Shown here: piece by piece, positions 52,883 to 60,625 of the stretch | How positions within the stretch are numbered: the first letter of the stretch is position 1 | How the letters are laid out: every line of letters begins with the position of its first letter | The notes under the pieces: generated by a model | Told to the model about the DNA's origin: nothing | Databases searched by the model: none | What the model saw: only the letters and a program-made list of their open reading frames with translations | Assembly: GCA_016201905.1 (NCBI GenBank) | Contig: JACQBQ010000018.1 | Coordinates: forward strand, 79,971 to 143,970 | Reading direction: 5' to 3' | From: Candidatus Melainabacteria bacterium | GTDB taxonomy: Bacteria; Cyanobacteriota; Vampirovibrionia; 2-02-FULL-35-15 | DNA: 64,000 nucleotides | Position numbers and translations under genes: made by a program

Positions 52883-52960
52883 GGATTTGTTCCGCTCTAG
52901 ATGGACAAATCCGATCAAAGGAAAGGGGCCGGTTGACGGAAGCTGCAGCTTGTCTGCAGC
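52883..52960 (+). promoter_or_regulatory. Two-hairpin leader of efp
   Basis: First stem GGATTTGT (52883-52890) with ACAAATCC (52905-52912); then a purine-rich AAAGGAAAGGGG; then a 7-bp stem GCTGCAG (52942-52948) with CTGCAGC (52954-52960), 5-nt loop. The ATG follows 12 nt later (AATATAAAAAAC) without its own Shine-Dalgarno sequence. The layout is that of the rpmE, accB and upp leaders though the sequence differs, so it may be a distant member or a coincidence. Confidence 0.5.
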
Positions 52961-52972
52961 AATATAAAAAAC

Positions 52973-53536
52973 ATGATTTCAGTTAATGATTTTCGTACAG
53001 GTCAGACAGTTCTCTGGAACAATGGAATTTGGACAGTTATTGAATTCCTGCATGTAAAACCTGGAAAAGGTGCAGCATTTGTCAGGGCCAAATTAAAAAA
53101 TGTTGAAAAGGGAAATGTAATTGAGACTACATTTAGAGGTGGAGAAAAAATTCCTTCTGCAAATGTTGAAAAAAAAGAAATGCAATATCTATATAAATCA
53201 GCCGACAGGATCACTTTTATGGATACCTCATCTTATGAACAAATTGAAGTTGGTGAAGCGCAAGTTGGTGAACAGGTAAAGTACTTAAAAGAAGGTACTA
53301 ATGTAATGGTTTTATTTTTTAATGAGAAGATCATCGGGATAGATATACCTGCACATGTGGAATTAAAAGTTGCTGACACACCGCCAGGTTATAAAGGTGA
53401 TACTGCCGCTGGGAATAATAAGCCAGCTACCCTTGAGACTGGAGCTCAGGTTTCAGTACCATTTTTTGTAAACATTGGAGATATTGTTAGAATCGATACA
53501 AGAAATAATCAATATATTGATAGAGTAAAGGCATAA
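52973..53536 (+). CDS. efp: Translation elongation factor P
   Basis: Relieves ribosome stalling at proline runs. ISVNDFRTGQTVLWNNGIWT, then FLHVKPGKGAAFVRAKLKN with the tip lysine K32 where modification occurs in other species, and the C-terminal PGYKGDTAAGNNKPATLETG. 187 residues, the standard three-domain form. No modification enzyme gene is adjacent. It is preceded by the two-hairpin leader and followed by another such leader before accB. Confidence 0.96.
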   Translation: MISVNDFRTGQTVLWNNGIWTVIEFLHVKPGKGAAFVRAKLKNVEKGNVIETTFRGGEKIPSANVEKKEMQYLYKSADRITFMDTSSYEQIEVGEAQVGEQVKYLKEGTNVMVLFFNEKIIGIDIPAHVELKVADTPPGYKGDTAAGNNKPATLETGAQVSVPFFVNIGDIVRIDTRNNQYIDRVKA

Positions 53537-53561
53537 GGAAATGAGGTAATACTAAAAAGTC

Positions 53562-53643
53562 GTGAGCGAAGAATGTTGCGGTAAGCAATATTCTGAGCGT
53601 TGTGAAGGAAAAGGAAAAATCTTGTTCAAAGCGAGATTTTTCC
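53562..53643 (+). promoter_or_regulatory. Double-hairpin leader of accB (copy C)
   Basis: Stem 1: AGAATGTTGC (53570-53579) with GCAATATTCT (53585-53594), 10 bp including one G-U, loop GGTAA, flanked by GAGCG. Then GTGAAGGAAAA. Stem 2: GGAAAAATCTTG (53613-53624) with CGAGATTTTTCC (53632-53643), 12 bp including one G-U, loop TTCAAAG. The accB ATG is 13 nt further on with no nearby Shine-Dalgarno sequence. Compared with the rpmE leader, stem 2 changes an A-T pair to T-A at one position and T-A to T-G at the next, that is, pairing is kept. Confidence 0.75.
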
Positions 53644-53656
53644 GATATATAAAAGC

Positions 53657-54100
53657 ATGAAGATTCCATGGGAAGAAATTGAAGAACTTACTAAATACCT
53701 TAAAGATAAAGGTCTTACTGAAATTACAATTGAAACTAAGGAAGAAAAGATTACCGTTAAGAAAGATTTACATGGAGAAGTTACCTCTACTGTAATTCCA
53801 CAAGGTGTAAAGTCTGAGAAGATTCCTAAAAAAGAAAAGACAACTGAACCAGAATCAAAGTTTCATGAAATTACATCTCCAATGGTTGGCACATTTTATA
53901 TGGCGCCAAGTCCTGGTTCAGACCCATTTGTTCAGGTTGGTTCAAAAGTTAAGCCTGGTGATGTACTTTGTATTATTGAAGCAATGAAAATCATGAATGA
54001 ATTGCCCAGTGAAGTTTCAGGAACAGTGGTTGAAATCCTTGCTAAGGATAATCAAACGATTGAATTTGGACAAGCCATAATGAGGATTCAGCCGGTTTAG
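53657..54100 (+). CDS. accB: Biotin carboxyl carrier protein of acetyl-CoA carboxylase
   Basis: Carries biotin for the first step of fatty acid synthesis. The biotin lysine is K111 in CIIEAMKIMNELPSEV; the lipoyl-like fold begins near ITSPMVGTFYMAPSPGSDPF with the thumb loop typical of AccB. 147 residues, including an N-terminal helix (IEELTKYLKDKGLTEITIET) and a linker. accC is not downstream here; a secreted hypothetical protein follows. The distance from the leader hairpin to the ATG is 13 nt. Confidence 0.95.
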   Translation: MKIPWEEIEELTKYLKDKGLTEITIETKEEKITVKKDLHGEVTSTVIPQGVKSEKIPKKEKTTEPESKFHEITSPMVGTFYMAPSPGSDPFVQVGSKVKPGDVLCIIEAMKIMNELPSEVSGTVVEILAKDNQTIEFGQAIMRIQPV

Positions 54101-54143
54101 TAAGCTTGGAATAAAATATTCTATGTTATGGATTGGAGGTAGT

Positions 54144-54548
54144 ATGAAAAAAAATGTAAGTTTGTTTCTTTTGCTCTCATTGTTTTTAAACTTGTTTTCT
54201 CCTTTATTTGCAGCAGATGTTGCTAAAGTAGAGAAAATAATTGATCAAGATACAAAAAAGGCACAGGAGCAGGCGCCTAAACCAATTAAATTTTTAAATG
54301 CAAAGTATTTAAATGTAACTGTAGTCATTGAAGGTCCTGATGGTAAACCAATTGGCAACAACTGGTCGATTTCCAGAAATCAAATATCTCAAAAACCTCA
54401 ACCACTTATTTATAATGGTGAAAGGATTTTGCTTTCTCCAGAACGAAAAATAAAAATTTTTACATCAACTGGTTTTGAGCTACAAAGATATGGTTTTGAA
54501 TTAGATGTTGACCCGGAAGACTCTAGTTATATTTGGGTCTTGAAATGA
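54144..54548 (+). CDS. Secreted hypothetical protein
   Basis: Not recognised. About 134 residues with a signal peptide (KKNVSLFLLLSLFLNLFSPL, cut after FAA). The mature part has ILINAKYLNVTV-like strands (NAKYLNVTVVIEGPDGKPIG) and ends in SSYIWVLK. I use the ATG at 54144, preceded by GGAGGTAGT; an earlier in-frame ATG at 54123 lacks that site. It could be an envelope or periplasmic protein. It lies 43 bp after accB on the same strand. Confidence 0.7.
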   Translation: MKKNVSLFLLLSLFLNLFSPLFAADVAKVEKIIDQDTKKAQEQAPKPIKFLNAKYLNVTVVIEGPDGKPIGNNWSISRNQISQKPQPLIYNGERILLSPERKIKIFTSTGFELQRYGFELDVDPEDSSYIWVLK

Positions 54549-54566
54549 GGAAGTGCTAACTTTAAG

Positions 54567-54660
54567 TGTCATTGCGAGGAAGCCCAGAAGGCTGACGAAG
54601 CAATCTTACAAACTCTTCACAGCATTGAAATTGTCACATCTCTCCGCCCTCGCAATGACA
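54567..54660. repeat. Dispersed palindromic element, TGTCATTGCGAGG family, copy 3
   Basis: 94 bp bounded by TGTCATTGCGAGG (54567-54579) and CCTCGCAATGACA (54648-54660), with GACGAAGCAATCTTACAAACT inside, cited here in part only. It lies between the secreted hypothetical gene and radA, both ending here, and leaves both stops intact. Confidence 0.9.
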
Positions 54661-54674
54661 TATTAATAGTTGGA

Positions 54675-56060
54675 CTAAGGTGTTGCTAGGTTTTTTTGTG
54701 CAGTTGTTAAACTGCTACGAATTGCATCTAATACTTTTTTTCCTTGAATGATTTCAATTTCTTTAAAACGATTTGAAGAAATCTCAGTATTGTATGGAAT
54801 TACTATGCGTTCAAAACCTAATTTTATACATTCCTTTATTCTATTTTCAATTTGATTAACCTCTCTTATTTCACCTGTTAAGCCGATTTCTCCAATGTAC
54901 ACTGTTTTTTTTATGGGAATAACATCCTGCTTGCAGCTCACGATGGACATGGCTATCGATAAATCAAGAGCAGGCTCATAACTACTTAAACCACCGACAA
55001 GGTTTACAAATAAATCATGTTTTGAGAAATTAAAACCAACCCGCCTTTCTAAAATTGCAATTATTTGTAAAACACGATTGTAATCTAGTCCATTTGCAAC
55101 ACGTCTGGGGGTGGTATAAGATGTGCCCCCAACAAGAGCCTGGATTTCTGCAATTATAGTTTTACTTCCCTCAACTAGTGCTGAATATGTACTTCCTGGA
55201 ACAGAGTCTTTGTTCTGAGACATAAATAAAAAACTTGGATTTAAAATTATCTTTAATCCTGTTTCTTTCATTTCAAATACAGCAATTTCATCTGAAGAGC
55301 CAAAACGATTTTTTGTAGCACGCAATATTCTAAAATTGTGGAATTTTTCACCTTCAAAATACAAGACAGTGTCTACAATGTGTTCAAGTACCTTTGGTCC
55401 AGCGATAAGCCCTTCTTTATTTACATGTCCGACTAATATGGTGGTTATGTTTTTATCTTTTGCTAGCCTTAGAAGTTTATTTGCACACTCTCTTACCTGG
55501 CTGACATTTCCTGCTGTTGACTCTAGCTCGGGGTGATAAATAGCCTGAATAGAATCAATGATTAAAAAATCCGGCTTTTCTTTTTCAATTAGATCTAAAA
55601 TAATTTCTAAATTATTTTCTGCAAGTAATAAAAGATTTTTATCTTGTAGATTTAATCTCTGAGCTCGAAGTTTGACTTGATAAATTGATTCTTCGGCTGT
55701 TACATAAGCTACTTTCAGATTTCTTGAAAGATGATTAGCTGCTTGTAAAAGAATGGTTGATTTTCCTATGCCGGGTTCGCCACTAAGCAGTATAAGTGAT
55801 CCAATGACAAAGCCACCACCTAAAACGCTATCAAATTCTTTATCAAATGATTTTATCCTTTCAATATTTGAATGATCTATGTTTGAAATTAAACTAAAGC
55901 TGTTTTCTGTTTCACTTGACAGGTTTTGACTTGCAGATTTTTTTCGACTAATTTCTTCAATTAAACTTCCCCATGAATTACACTCAGGACATTTGCCAAT
56001 ATAACTTAGTGATGCATGTCCACATTCTTGGCAGACCCATTTTGATGTAACTTTTGCCAT
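54675..56060 (-). CDS. radA: DNA repair and recombination protein RadA (Sms)
   Basis: RecA-like ATPase that extends D-loops in repair and transformation. The N-terminal zinc finger (CQECGHASLSYIGKCPEC), Walker A GEPGIGKST, the RadA-specific KNRFGSSDEIAVFEM and the C-terminal Lon-like domain (LFVNLVGGLSSYEPALDLSI) are present. 461 residues, the usual length. It ends 15 bp from a palindromic element and starts 29 bp from a pepA gene on the same strand. Confidence 0.96.
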   Translation of the reverse strand: MAKVTSKWVCQECGHASLSYIGKCPECNSWGSLIEEISRKKSASQNLSSETENSFSLISNIDHSNIERIKSFDKEFDSVLGGGFVIGSLILLSGEPGIGKSTILLQAANHLSRNLKVAYVTAEESIYQVKLRAQRLNLQDKNLLLLAENNLEIILDLIEKEKPDFLIIDSIQAIYHPELESTAGNVSQVRECANKLLRLAKDKNITTILVGHVNKEGLIAGPKVLEHIVDTVLYFEGEKFHNFRILRATKNRFGSSDEIAVFEMKETGLKIILNPSFLFMSQNKDSVPGSTYSALVEGSKTIIAEIQALVGGTSYTTPRRVANGLDYNRVLQIIAILERRVGFNFSKHDLFVNLVGGLSSYEPALDLSIAMSIVSCKQDVIPIKKTVYIGEIGLTGEIREVNQIENRIKECIKLGFERIVIPYNTEISSNRFKEIEIIQGKKVLDAIRSSLTTAQKNLATP

Positions 56061-56089
56061 ATGGAAATTATATAACTTTCTGGCTAATT

Positions 56090-57577
56090 TTATGAGTGGT
56101 TAAGCAGATAGTTTATTAATGCTCTTGTACCAAATCCTGTTGGCCATTTTGCACCATTTGGCCATGCTGGACCTGCAATGTCAAGATGTACAAGTGGTTT
56201 ATCGTTTGTAAATCTTTCTAAAAATACAAACCCTGTTTGTGCACCAGCTAGTCCTTTATCTCCTATATTTTTCATGTCTGCAACATTGCTTTTAATAGAG
56301 TCTCTATTACTGTCGCGTATTGGAAGTTGCCACATATCTTCACCAGCTTCATTGCCAGCTGTAATAACTTTTTGGGCAAAAGGATCACTATTAGTCATTA
56401 CTCCAGCAATATCATCTCCAAGTGCAACCTTGCATGCACCTGTTAGGGTTGCTATGTCAATGATTTCATCTGCACCTTCTCTTACTGCATATGCAATTGC
56501 ATCAGCTAGTATTAACCGTCCCTCTGCATCAGTATTTAAAATCTCAATGGTTTTCCCATTCATTGCAGTAACGATATCTCCAAGCTTCATTGCACCTCCA
56601 CCTGTCATATTTTCAACTGCTGGTGCAATCATAGTAATTTTACTGTCAGGGTGAAACTTTTTCATTGTACTCATAACACCTATTACAGCTGCTGCACCAG
56701 ATTTATCACATTTCATAGTAGCCATTCCGTCAGATGGTTTTATAGAAAGTCCTCCAGAATCAAATGTTACACCTTTTCCAACTATAGCAATATGCTTTTT
56801 AGGCTTTGCTTGAGGTGTGTAGGTGATGACAATAAAACGAGGAGGTTTATCACTTCCTTCAGATACTGCAAGGAATGATCCCATTCCTAATCTCTTGCAA
56901 TCTTTTTTAGTTAAGATTTTAATTTTTAAGTTATTATCTCTTGCAACTTGCTGTGCAACTTGAGCAAGAATTTCTGGTGTCATGTATTTTGCAGGTTCAC
57001 TAGCAATATTTCTTGCTAATGTTTGAGCATTTGCAGTAATGGTCCCCAAGTGTATTCCTTGCGAGCATATTCCTTGATAAAAGTTTACAAGCCTTGCTTC
57101 ATCACTTGGACTAATTATTTGCAAGTTTTGTAATCCACTATAATCATCTTCACTGGATTTATATTTATCAAATTTGTAAGCAGTAAAATATGCGCTCTCA
57201 GTAATGGCTTTTGCAGTTTTTAAAAGAATATAGTCCTTATCAGGAAGCAACATAGAAACATTGTCTAGTCTTTCTTTCTCAGCAGTGCTAACAGCGATAC
57301 TGGCAATCTTTCTAATTCTATTTAGATTTAGCCTTTCTTTTTCACCAGCTCCTATTAGAATTATTTTGGTTGCTGTAGAATAATCACATCCTGTTCTAAT
57401 TATTAAAGTTTTACCTAGCTCTCCTGTAAATTTTTCTTCTAATACAACTTTTGAAATGAATCCGGTTAGTTCACTTGCTAATTCCTTTTCTTGGCTTTCT
57501 ATACCTTTCCCTTTGTAAAAGGATGCAATTATTGCAGCGTTGACTGGAGGGATAGAAGGTGATCCAATTACTTTCAT
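56090..57577 (-). CDS. pepA: Leucyl aminopeptidase, M17 family (first of two)
   Basis: Two-metal aminopeptidase. The metal-binding core is IVGKGVTFDSGGLSIKPSDG, TMKCDKSGAAAVIGVM and EILNTDAEGRLILADAIAYA, with the expected Lys, Asp and Glu ligands. 495 residues. The N-terminal domain is normal. It lies downstream of a second pepA (57688-59190) on the same strand, 110 bp away; both look functional. The product trims peptides in the cytoplasm; E. coli PepA also binds DNA in Xer recombination, which may or may not apply here. Confidence 0.93.
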   Translation of the reverse strand: MKVIGSPSIPPVNAAIIASFYKGKGIESQEKELASELTGFISKVVLEEKFTGELGKTLIIRTGCDYSTATKIILIGAGEKERLNLNRIRKIASIAVSTAEKERLDNVSMLLPDKDYILLKTAKAITESAYFTAYKFDKYKSSEDDYSGLQNLQIISPSDEARLVNFYQGICSQGIHLGTITANAQTLARNIASEPAKYMTPEILAQVAQQVARDNNLKIKILTKKDCKRLGMGSFLAVSEGSDKPPRFIVITYTPQAKPKKHIAIVGKGVTFDSGGLSIKPSDGMATMKCDKSGAAAVIGVMSTMKKFHPDSKITMIAPAVENMTGGGAMKLGDIVTAMNGKTIEILNTDAEGRLILADAIAYAVREGADEIIDIATLTGACKVALGDDIAGVMTNSDPFAQKVITAGNEAGEDMWQLPIRDSNRDSIKSNVADMKNIGDKGLAGAQTGFVFLERFTNDKPLVHLDIAGPAWPNGAKWPTGFGTRALINYLLNHS

Positions 57578-57687
57578 CTTAATCTCCTTTCATAGAACCT
57601 TGTGGATATAGTATTTCTACCAATTAAAATTAAACAAATCTTACCAGCAAATAGAAAAAAGTAAAAGGTGTTTACACTAAGATAAAA

Positions 57688-59190
57688 TCAATAATTGGTT
57701 AAATAATTAATTAATGTTCTTACACCAACTCCTGTTGGGCCTTTTGGTCCATATTCATTTTCTTTATCAATCCAAGATGGCCCTGCAATGTCTATGTGAA
57801 CCCAAGGAATATCATTAACAAATTTTTCTATAAATACTCCACCGTTTTGTGCACCAGACTTTCCTTTAGATCCTGTGTTTATCATGTCTGCAATATCACT
57901 TTTAATCTTTTCTCTGTCTTCATCATATAAAGGAAGCTGCCACATTCTTTCACCTGCTTCATTTCCAGCTTTTATAATTTTATCTGCAAGCTTTTGGTCG
58001 TTTGTCATAACTCCATTTGATGTATCACCAAGAGCAACGACACAAGCTCCTGTTAATGTAGCAAGATCAATTATTTCATCTGGCTTTTGTCTTACCACAT
58101 AGGATACCGCATCAGCTAATGTCACTCTTCCTTCTGCATCAGTGTTTAATATTTCAATAGTCTTTCCGTTCATTGCTCTTACTACATCACCTGGCCTATA
58201 TGCTTTTCCGCTTGGCATATTTTCTGTAGCTGCAACTATCATTGTAATTGCAACATCAGGCTGAAGTTCTTTCATTGTGCTCATTGCACTGATCACTGCA
58301 GCTGCACCAGACATATCATCTTTCATTGTTTCCATTGAGCCTGCTGGTTTTAAAGAAAGTCCTCCGGAATCAAAAGTAATTCCTTTCCCTACAATTGCTA
58401 CATGCTTTTTGGGTTTTCGTTTCGGCGTATATTTTATTTCAATAAACTTTGGAGGTTCATCACTTCCTTGAGCTACTGCTAAAAATGCACCCATTTTTAG
58501 CTTTTTGCAGGCTTCACGGTCTAGTACTTTTATTTTCAACCTGTTTTCTTTTGCAACTTGTTTTGCAACATTAGCAAGTTTGGTTGGCGTTGCTGATAAA
58601 GCTGGTTCTGTAACTAGATCCCTTGCTAGCTTTTGAGCTCTGGCTATAAGGTTGCCTCTTTTTATTCCAGCCTCTATGTCTTTAATTTTTGATTTATCAA
58701 TCTCGGTGATTATTAACGTTTGGATTTCTTTTCTTGGTTCATTTTTATCCCTTGATTTGTATTTATCAAACTCATATAAAGCAAGTTGTGAGACTTCAGT
58801 AGCTGCCTGTGCGGCATCATAAGGATCAATTTTTCCAATGCTTGCTCCATGCAGAATCGTGCAAACTGTTTTTGCTTTTTCTCTTTTTGCCTGTCTGATA
58901 GCAGCTGCACTTGCTTTTCTGACAGCAGCCAAATTAAATTTTTCTTCTTCACCAAGGCCAACAACTATTACTTTTTTTGCTGGTATCTCGCCATTTGTTC
59001 TGATTACTAAAGTTGATCCGAGTTTTCCTTTAAAATCTTCTTCTTTTATTATTTTTTTTACTAAACCATCTAATGCTTCGTCTATTGCTCCTGTTACACC
59101 GCTTGGTGTTTTAACTCCTTCAAACAGATTTATTATTAAGGCATCGCAAGCTGCATTTTCTAACTTTTGGTTTTTTAAGATAACTTTCAT
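57688..59190 (-). CDS. pepA: Leucyl aminopeptidase, M17 family (second, upstream copy)
   Basis: Paralogue of the neighbouring gene, read first in the pair. KGITFDSGGLSLKPAGSM, TMKDDMSGAAAVISAM and EILNTDAEGRVTLADAVSYV form the two-metal site. 500 residues. It differs from the neighbour in most surface positions, and uses Asp instead of Cys beside the metal ligand (KDDMSG against KCDKSG), so the duplication is not recent. The Shine-Dalgarno sequence is weak (AAAGGGCTT). Confidence 0.93.
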   Translation of the reverse strand: MKVILKNQKLENAACDALIINLFEGVKTPSGVTGAIDEALDGLVKKIIKEEDFKGKLGSTLVIRTNGEIPAKKVIVVGLGEEEKFNLAAVRKASAAAIRQAKREKAKTVCTILHGASIGKIDPYDAAQAATEVSQLALYEFDKYKSRDKNEPRKEIQTLIITEIDKSKIKDIEAGIKRGNLIARAQKLARDLVTEPALSATPTKLANVAKQVAKENRLKIKVLDREACKKLKMGAFLAVAQGSDEPPKFIEIKYTPKRKPKKHVAIVGKGITFDSGGLSLKPAGSMETMKDDMSGAAAVISAMSTMKELQPDVAITMIVAATENMPSGKAYRPGDVVRAMNGKTIEILNTDAEGRVTLADAVSYVVRQKPDEIIDLATLTGACVVALGDTSNGVMTNDQKLADKIIKAGNEAGERMWQLPLYDEDREKIKSDIADMINTGSKGKSGAQNGGVFIEKFVNDIPWVHIDIAGPSWIDKENEYGPKGPTGVGVRTLINYLTNY

Positions 59191-59236
59191 TTGTTTTTTT
59201 AAGCCCTTTCTAATTATGTAAAACCAATTTTAACCT

Positions 59237-59264
59237 GTTGGGGCATACCATGGCATGCCCCAAC
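59237..59264. repeat. Palindrome GTTGGGGCAT / ATGCCCCAAC
   Basis: A 10-bp perfect inverted repeat with an 8-nt loop between the pepA start and the 5S promoter. Its flanks do not resemble a terminator. Hairpins of this composition (GGGGCAT/ATGCCCC) often occur as dispersed intergenic repeats; a shorter GC-rich one, GGGCAGGA/TCCTGCCC, lies at 61265-61284 between upp and eno. Confidence 0.6.
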
Positions 59265-59292
59265 GCGATCTTCATATATACAATATTCTTTT

Positions 59293-59320
59293 TTGACAAA
59301 ATATCATTTCGTTATATAAT
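59293..59320 (+). promoter_or_regulatory. Consensus sigma-70 promoter of the 5S rRNA gene
   Basis: A -35 box TTGACA (59293-59298) and a -10 box TATAAT (59315-59320) with a 16-bp spacer, both matching the consensus fully. The 5S gene starts 7-8 bp after the -10 box, so the transcript would begin at, or almost at, the mature 5' end. Confidence 0.85.
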
Positions 59321-59327
59321 AATAATT

Positions 59328-59444
59328 CCTTGGTGTGTATGCGGCTGGAAAACACCCGTTCCCATTCCGAACACGACGGTAAAGACGGCTAGCAGCGACA
59401 ATATTTAGATAGCAATGTCTAGGGAAGATAGCCATGCGCCAAGG
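59328..59444 (+). rRNA. rrf: 5S ribosomal RNA
   Basis: About 117 nt. The ends pair (CCTTGG at the 5' side with CCAAGG at the 3' side), and the conserved inner block AACACCCGTTCCCATTCCGA then ACACGACGG is present. It is isolated: no 16S or 23S gene is nearby. Own promoter upstream and own terminator downstream. It codes for the rRNA that L5 and L18 bind. Confidence 0.95.
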
Positions 59445-59453
59445 GTTTTAATA

Positions 59454-59484
59454 AAAAAACCTCGTTACTCACGAGGTTTTTTTA
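59454..59484 (+). terminator. Rho-independent terminator of the 5S gene
   Basis: An 11-bp stem AAAAAACCTCG (59454-59464) with CGAGGTTTTTT (59472-59482), 7-nt loop, and continuing T-run. It ends the 5S transcript 10 nt after the gene; being symmetrical it can also end transcription of the converging gene at 59513-60226. Confidence 0.9.
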
Positions 59485-59512
59485 TTTTTTATCTTAAAAC
59501 TAAAAAAGTTTC

Positions 59513-60226
59513 TTAGTTTTTTCCTGGCTGCCCGGCTGCTTTAAGTTGTTGTTGTAATGGCATGCCGTCACCTGCACTGGCACCTTCTCCTCTAGGGAGT
59601 TCAGTAACTCCTTCAAATGGAGCAACTCTTGGGTCTTGTGCTTTATTCTTTATTTCAGATATTTTTGGTGCATTCTTTGCAAGTGCTGCTTGAATACATG
59701 GAATATCTTTTAGCTTTTCTATTTTGTTTATATTTTCAACTGCAGTTTTTAAATCTCCACCTTTGTCATAAAGGCTAATTGTTGCTCTTATAAACCTGTC
59801 GATTTGACTGTATCCTTTAAAAATAAATCCTTTTCTGTGTTTAAATGCATCGTCAATTGAATATTTTCCGCTTGCAATTAATTCTAAAACCTTACCAGTT
59901 GCAGCTGAAACTTCTTGTTGAGCTTTATAAGTTTCTTTCTTTTCTTTTGAGAGAGCATTTCCTGCTTGAGATATTGCTTGTCCAATAAGAACAGCTCTTC
60001 CAGTGAGTTCTGCTGCACCGCGTTGATCTACATTTAGTCTAGAACCAATTTGAGACTGTAATACAACCCTTTCTTTTTTTGAAATATTTAACTTATTGAC
60101 TGGTTTTGTTTTTAGATCTGGAGTTTGTTGTGCAATATCGAATATTTTGTCTGCCTCTTTCATTACCATAATGTGAGTATCACTTGGACGTACTGAACCA
60201 GGTTTTAGTGCTTCAACTGATGCCAT
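59513..60226 (-). CDS. Hypothetical soluble helical protein
   Basis: Not recognised. 237 residues. Mostly helical with charged stretches (SALSKEKKETYKAQQEV-like; KVLELIASGKYSIDDAFKHR; LYDKGGDLKTAVENINKIEK), no signal peptide or membrane segment, and a disordered Gly/Pro/Gln-rich tail (GEGASAGDGMPLQQQLKAAG). GAGGAGA lies just before the ATG and a TATAAT on the minus strand at 60262-60267. In layout (helical body, disordered tail, no signal peptide) it resembles the unknown proteins beside flhB/sctU at 12-13 kb, though I see no sequence relation. Confidence 0.7.
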   Translation of the reverse strand: MASVEALKPGSVRPSDTHIMVMKEADKIFDIAQQTPDLKTKPVNKLNISKKERVVLQSQIGSRLNVDQRGAAELTGRAVLIGQAISQAGNALSKEKKETYKAQQEVSAATGKVLELIASGKYSIDDAFKHRKGFIFKGYSQIDRFIRATISLYDKGGDLKTAVENINKIEKLKDIPCIQAALAKNAPKISEIKNKAQDPRVAPFEGVTELPRGEGASAGDGMPLQQQLKAAGQPGKN

Positions 60227-60535
60227 TTAATTTCTCCTCTTAATGCTTCTAAAATAACAATATTATATTGATTAAATTAAAACACGAACACAAAAGCTTT
60301 AATCTTTTTTTATTATGACATAAGCATAATTAAGAAAGCAATACTAAATATTAAAAGATAATGAATTGTTGTTTTAACCATTGTATGGAATGTACAGGAG
60401 ATTAGAATTAGCCTGTACTGTTAAAATTAACTTTGATTTCTTAATCTTAATTCTTAACCTTTAGGTTAAGAGGTTAAGAAAGTGAAGGTTTTTCTAAAAA
60501 CGAAAAACCGGAACGCTGAAAATAGTTAATCAATA
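60227..60535. other. Gene-free region with short palindromes
   Basis: About 310 bp before the upp leader. It holds the perfect palindrome CTTAACCT-TT-AGGTTAAG (60453-60470) and the hairpin GGTTTTTC (60487-60494) with GAAAAACC (60502-60509). Both lack T-runs. The promoter of the converging or diverging genes must lie here; a TATAAT for the leftward gene is at 60262-60267. No RNA gene or open frame recognised. Confidence 0.5.
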
Positions 60536-60616
60536 AAAGCGAAGAATGTTGCGATGAGCAATATTCTAAGCGTCGTGAAGGAAAAGGAAAAATCTTGTTC
60601 AAAGCGAGATTTTTCC
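60536..60616 (+). promoter_or_regulatory. Double-hairpin leader of upp (copy D)
   Basis: Stem 1: AGAATGTTGC (60543-60552) with GCAATATTCT (60558-60567), loop GATGA; flanks GCGA and AAGCG. Then GTGAAGGAAAA. Stem 2: GGAAAAATCTTG (60586-60597) with CGAGATTTTTCC (60605-60616). It is nearly identical to the accB copy over some 80 bp, 7 kb away. GAGG follows 4 nt before the upp ATG spacer, so here a conventional ribosome binding site also exists. Confidence 0.75.
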
Positions 60617-60625
60617 GAGGTAAAA

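Noticed and set aside
60554-60625. Upstream ATG of upp, giving 24 extra residues
   Set aside because: The segment is the double-hairpin leader, is not conserved in the family, and GAGG precedes the later ATG.
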